A DNA stretch of 48,637 nucleotides, from the NCBI RefSeq assembly GCF_030651745.1, contig NZ_JAUSCC010000022.1:1-48637 (forward strand), given 5' to 3'. The translations under genes and the position numbers were made by a program. A model generated the notes under the pieces. The model searched no databases. It was not told the origin of the DNA and worked only from the letters and a program-made list of their open reading frames with translations. Source of the DNA: Methylophaga sp. GTDB lineage: Bacteria > Pseudomonadota > Gammaproteobacteria > Nitrosococcales > Methylophagaceae. The stretch's first letter is position 1. Every line of letters starts with the position of its first letter. This document shows positions 46,714 to 48,637 of this stretch, one piece after another.

Positions 46714-48615
46714 CTAACGACTGATCCCGAATAAGCCTGCCTGTTGCAACCACAGGAAGTCTTCTTCATCTTGCACACTTTCGGCCAATACCCGCACTTC
46801 AATTAAACGAGCAATTTCCTGAATAATATCCAGCAAATCCGGTTTATTGGTATTGCTGCTGATATCGGTCGTTAAATCACGGGCAAGACGGATGTAATCA
46901 ATATGCAGATCTTTAAGCAGGTTCACTGGGATGACGTCACTGCTATAACGTTTCAGCAAACTGTGTGCGCCTAGTTGTCTGACAAAAATACTGAAGTTGG
47001 TAAAGGTTTCCAGGTCTTTGGCTGCGGCATAAGCCGTCACACTAAAGGCTAACAGGGCAGGGGAAATACCTGACTGAATAACTTCTTTTGCCAACCATTG
47101 ACGGAAATCCAGCGAGGCGATCGAAACCAGAGACAGGTTGATGGTGACCGGAGCAGGATCGGTTTCAGCTGACATCAGTTTCAATATTTTCTGTACCAGG
47201 TGTTTGTCCAAAATTTCAACCAGATCAAATGCTTCGGCCATTGAGAAAAATGTTCCTATTGGCAGCAAATCACCGTTTTCATCACGAACTTCGGTAAAGG
47301 CTTCGCGCATGACTAAGGTCGGTTTAACCGTATCGCTGTAGTTATAAGCCTGATTGGTAAAGGTGATAACTGCGGAATCGGTTTTAATGACTTGTTCGAT
47401 GGTGGCTTTCCAGCTCATTTCGGTCATTGAGCTAAGCGTATTTTCTTTGAGATAAAACGCATTGGCTTCAATCATGCGAGCCTGTTCGTAGGCTTCAACC
47501 AGCGCAGGAACCATTCGTTCAAACTCACTGCTGCGTTCAAATGAAACAATACCCATATGCAAGAGATCAGCATGATCATATTGCTGACCTAAAGCATTGG
47601 CCAAAGATTGAATTTGTTCTGCAAGCAGCGTGATATCGTCGGCATTGCTGCCAGTTGTCATCACAGCAAATTCAGATCCATACCAACGGTAACAACGGGT
47701 GTGTTGAAATGGCAGTTGTTCTAACTGACCGGCAAAAGCTTTTAGTAATTCATCAACTGACTGCTTGCCATGATTTTTCGCAATCGCGCTTAAATCATCG
47801 AATTTAATATAGATAACGTGACCGAATTCTCCAATCGACAATGCCTGTTTAACGTCAACATTAAAGGTTTGTTGATTTAATAAATGGGTCAGTGGATCAC
47901 GGTTGAGATTGTCGTTCAGTTTATCCAGCCGGGTATTCAAATGATGAATGGTTTTGCCGATTTTGCTCGACATGCTGTTCATTGATTTAGCCACAGAACG
48001 AACTTCTTTGGTCCAGGGCAAATGCTCGATAACAGTAAATTTACCAGCAGAAATATCATCAGCCTGTTTGGTAATGTCTTTTAATGGACGCAAGGTCATT
48101 CTTAATACAATCAACAGCAGCATGATCGCGCCAAGCAAAATCAGCAGGGAGAATTTCAGGGTGGATTTAAATTGCTCGTACAATTTGAGATAGCCATAAC
48201 CGGGATTGCTGGTGACATGCAGGCTACCGGCAATATTCCAACCGGTGCTGATTTCACTGACGGCAGTAACAGTCTCAATTGGCAGCAGTGTAATCAGCCA
48301 ATTCGGTACACCTCTGACTTCATCTGGATTGGTCAGTCGAATCAGCTCGTTATCGTCGACATCCAATAAACGCATTTCTTTGTAATAGCCGGTATCAAAA
48401 ATGGCGTTCATCATGGTTCGCAGAATAGGATCGGTCTCATCTGCCATATGCGGGCTGAGAGATAATCCGAGAGAGGTTGCAGTGTCTTGTACATGGACTT
48501 CCGATTCACCTTGCAGATAACTACGGATATTGTCCATGCTCATGACAAAATTTACTGAGAACACAATCAGAAAAATCAGCGTTAGCAAGATAAGTAATTG
48601 TTTTGATAAAGACAT
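46714..48615 (-). CDS. lapD: LapD-type c-di-GMP receptor with degenerate GGDEF and EAL domains
   Basis: A 633-residue inner-membrane receptor. TM1 is at about 6-25, a periplasmic LapD/MoxY domain at about 26-150 with the conserved TGW (Trp126, the LapG-contact position), then TM2 at about 154-172 and HAMP. The GGDEF motif is degraded to YGSEF (312-316). The EAL motif is REAF (437-440), and the catalytic DDFG and K(V)D regions are also lost, as in non-enzymatic LapD receptors. It binds c-di-GMP and sequesters LapG. The ATG at 48615 has GAGG 9 bases upstream; a TTG five codons earlier is less likely. Confidence 0.93.
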   Translation of the reverse strand: MSLSKQLLILLTLIFLIVFSVNFVMSMDNIRSYLQGESEVHVQDTATSLGLSLSPHMADETDPILRTMMNAIFDTGYYKEMRLLDVDDNELIRLTNPDEVRGVPNWLITLLPIETVTAVSEISTGWNIAGSLHVTSNPGYGYLKLYEQFKSTLKFSLLILLGAIMLLLIVLRMTLRPLKDITKQADDISAGKFTVIEHLPWTKEVRSVAKSMNSMSSKIGKTIHHLNTRLDKLNDNLNRDPLTHLLNQQTFNVDVKQALSIGEFGHVIYIKFDDLSAIAKNHGKQSVDELLKAFAGQLEQLPFQHTRCYRWYGSEFAVMTTGSNADDITLLAEQIQSLANALGQQYDHADLLHMGIVSFERSSEFERMVPALVEAYEQARMIEANAFYLKENTLSSMTEMSWKATIEQVIKTDSAVITFTNQAYNYSDTVKPTLVMREAFTEVRDENGDLLPIGTFFSMAEAFDLVEILDKHLVQKILKLMSAETDPAPVTINLSLVSIASLDFRQWLAKEVIQSGISPALLAFSVTAYAAAKDLETFTNFSIFVRQLGAHSLLKRYSSDVIPVNLLKDLHIDYIRLARDLTTDISSNTNKPDLLDIIQEIARLIEVRVLAESVQDEEDFLWLQQAGLFGISR

Positions 48616-48637
48616 AAGATACAACCTCAATATGAAA

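Overview
The window reads as the chromosome of a gammaproteobacterium. It carries the lineage markers zipA-ligA, fused rlmKL, hrpA, rapA, apeB, darP, yhbY, yigZ, ycgN, opgGH and dksA. Base composition is moderate and codon use looks even. My best guess is a marine methylotroph of the Methylophaga/Piscirickettsiaceae type, judged by overall protein flavour and a CbbY-like phosphatase; this is inference, not proof. I saw no rRNA or tRNA genes, insertion sequences, prophage or CRISPR. Genes are tightly packed, many pairs overlap by 4-20 bases, and only one gene-free gap exceeds 300 bases (9072-9508).

Left part (1-12000). The 5' end of dksA runs off the left edge on the minus strand. Divergent from it is a plus-strand run of CbbY-like phosphatase, class I aminotransferase and methyltransferase. 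The opgG-opgH osmoregulated glucan operon follows on the minus strand. Next is an iron module: a plus-strand BFD-type [2Fe-2S] protein and a minus-strand TonB-dependent receptor with a Fur-box-like palindrome upstream. A minus-strand queF - FGGY sugar kinase - cysZ operon closes this part.

Centre (12000-31800). A plus-strand operon carries zipA, ligA, ybiB/trpD2, yjbQ and darP. It meets, tail to tail, a minus-strand PepSY - response regulator - sensor kinase operon. Minus-strand genes continue with a glycine-zipper protein, cytochrome c, hrpA, a DUF481 outer-membrane protein, and a yhbY - nitroreductase - pentapeptide-repeat operon. rlmKL is on the plus strand and converges on a two-gene ppk1-parA operon, which pairs polyphosphate kinase with an orphan ParA-type ATPase. 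A good PhoB box lies upstream of ppk1.

Right part (31900-48637). A small cluster of poorly characterised genes surrounds ycgN: a DUF6231-like gene that shares its start-codon bases with ycgN on the other strand, a CCCH/HGG putative zinc protein, and a DUF4388-like protein with a repeated YRG motif. Then come apeB, a small unknown, a DUF445 protein, a zinc-ribbon methyltransferase, yigZ and rapA. A three-gene RND efflux system (adaptor, permease, TolC-like channel) converges on lapD-lapG, the c-di-GMP-controlled periplasmic protease module for biofilm adhesin release. A near-perfect long inverted repeat fills the space between the two stop codons.

The most interesting candidate system is ppk1-parA with its Pho box, which could couple polyphosphate synthesis to positioning or segregation of polyphosphate granules. 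The four-gene cluster around ycgN is the next best source of undescribed biology.
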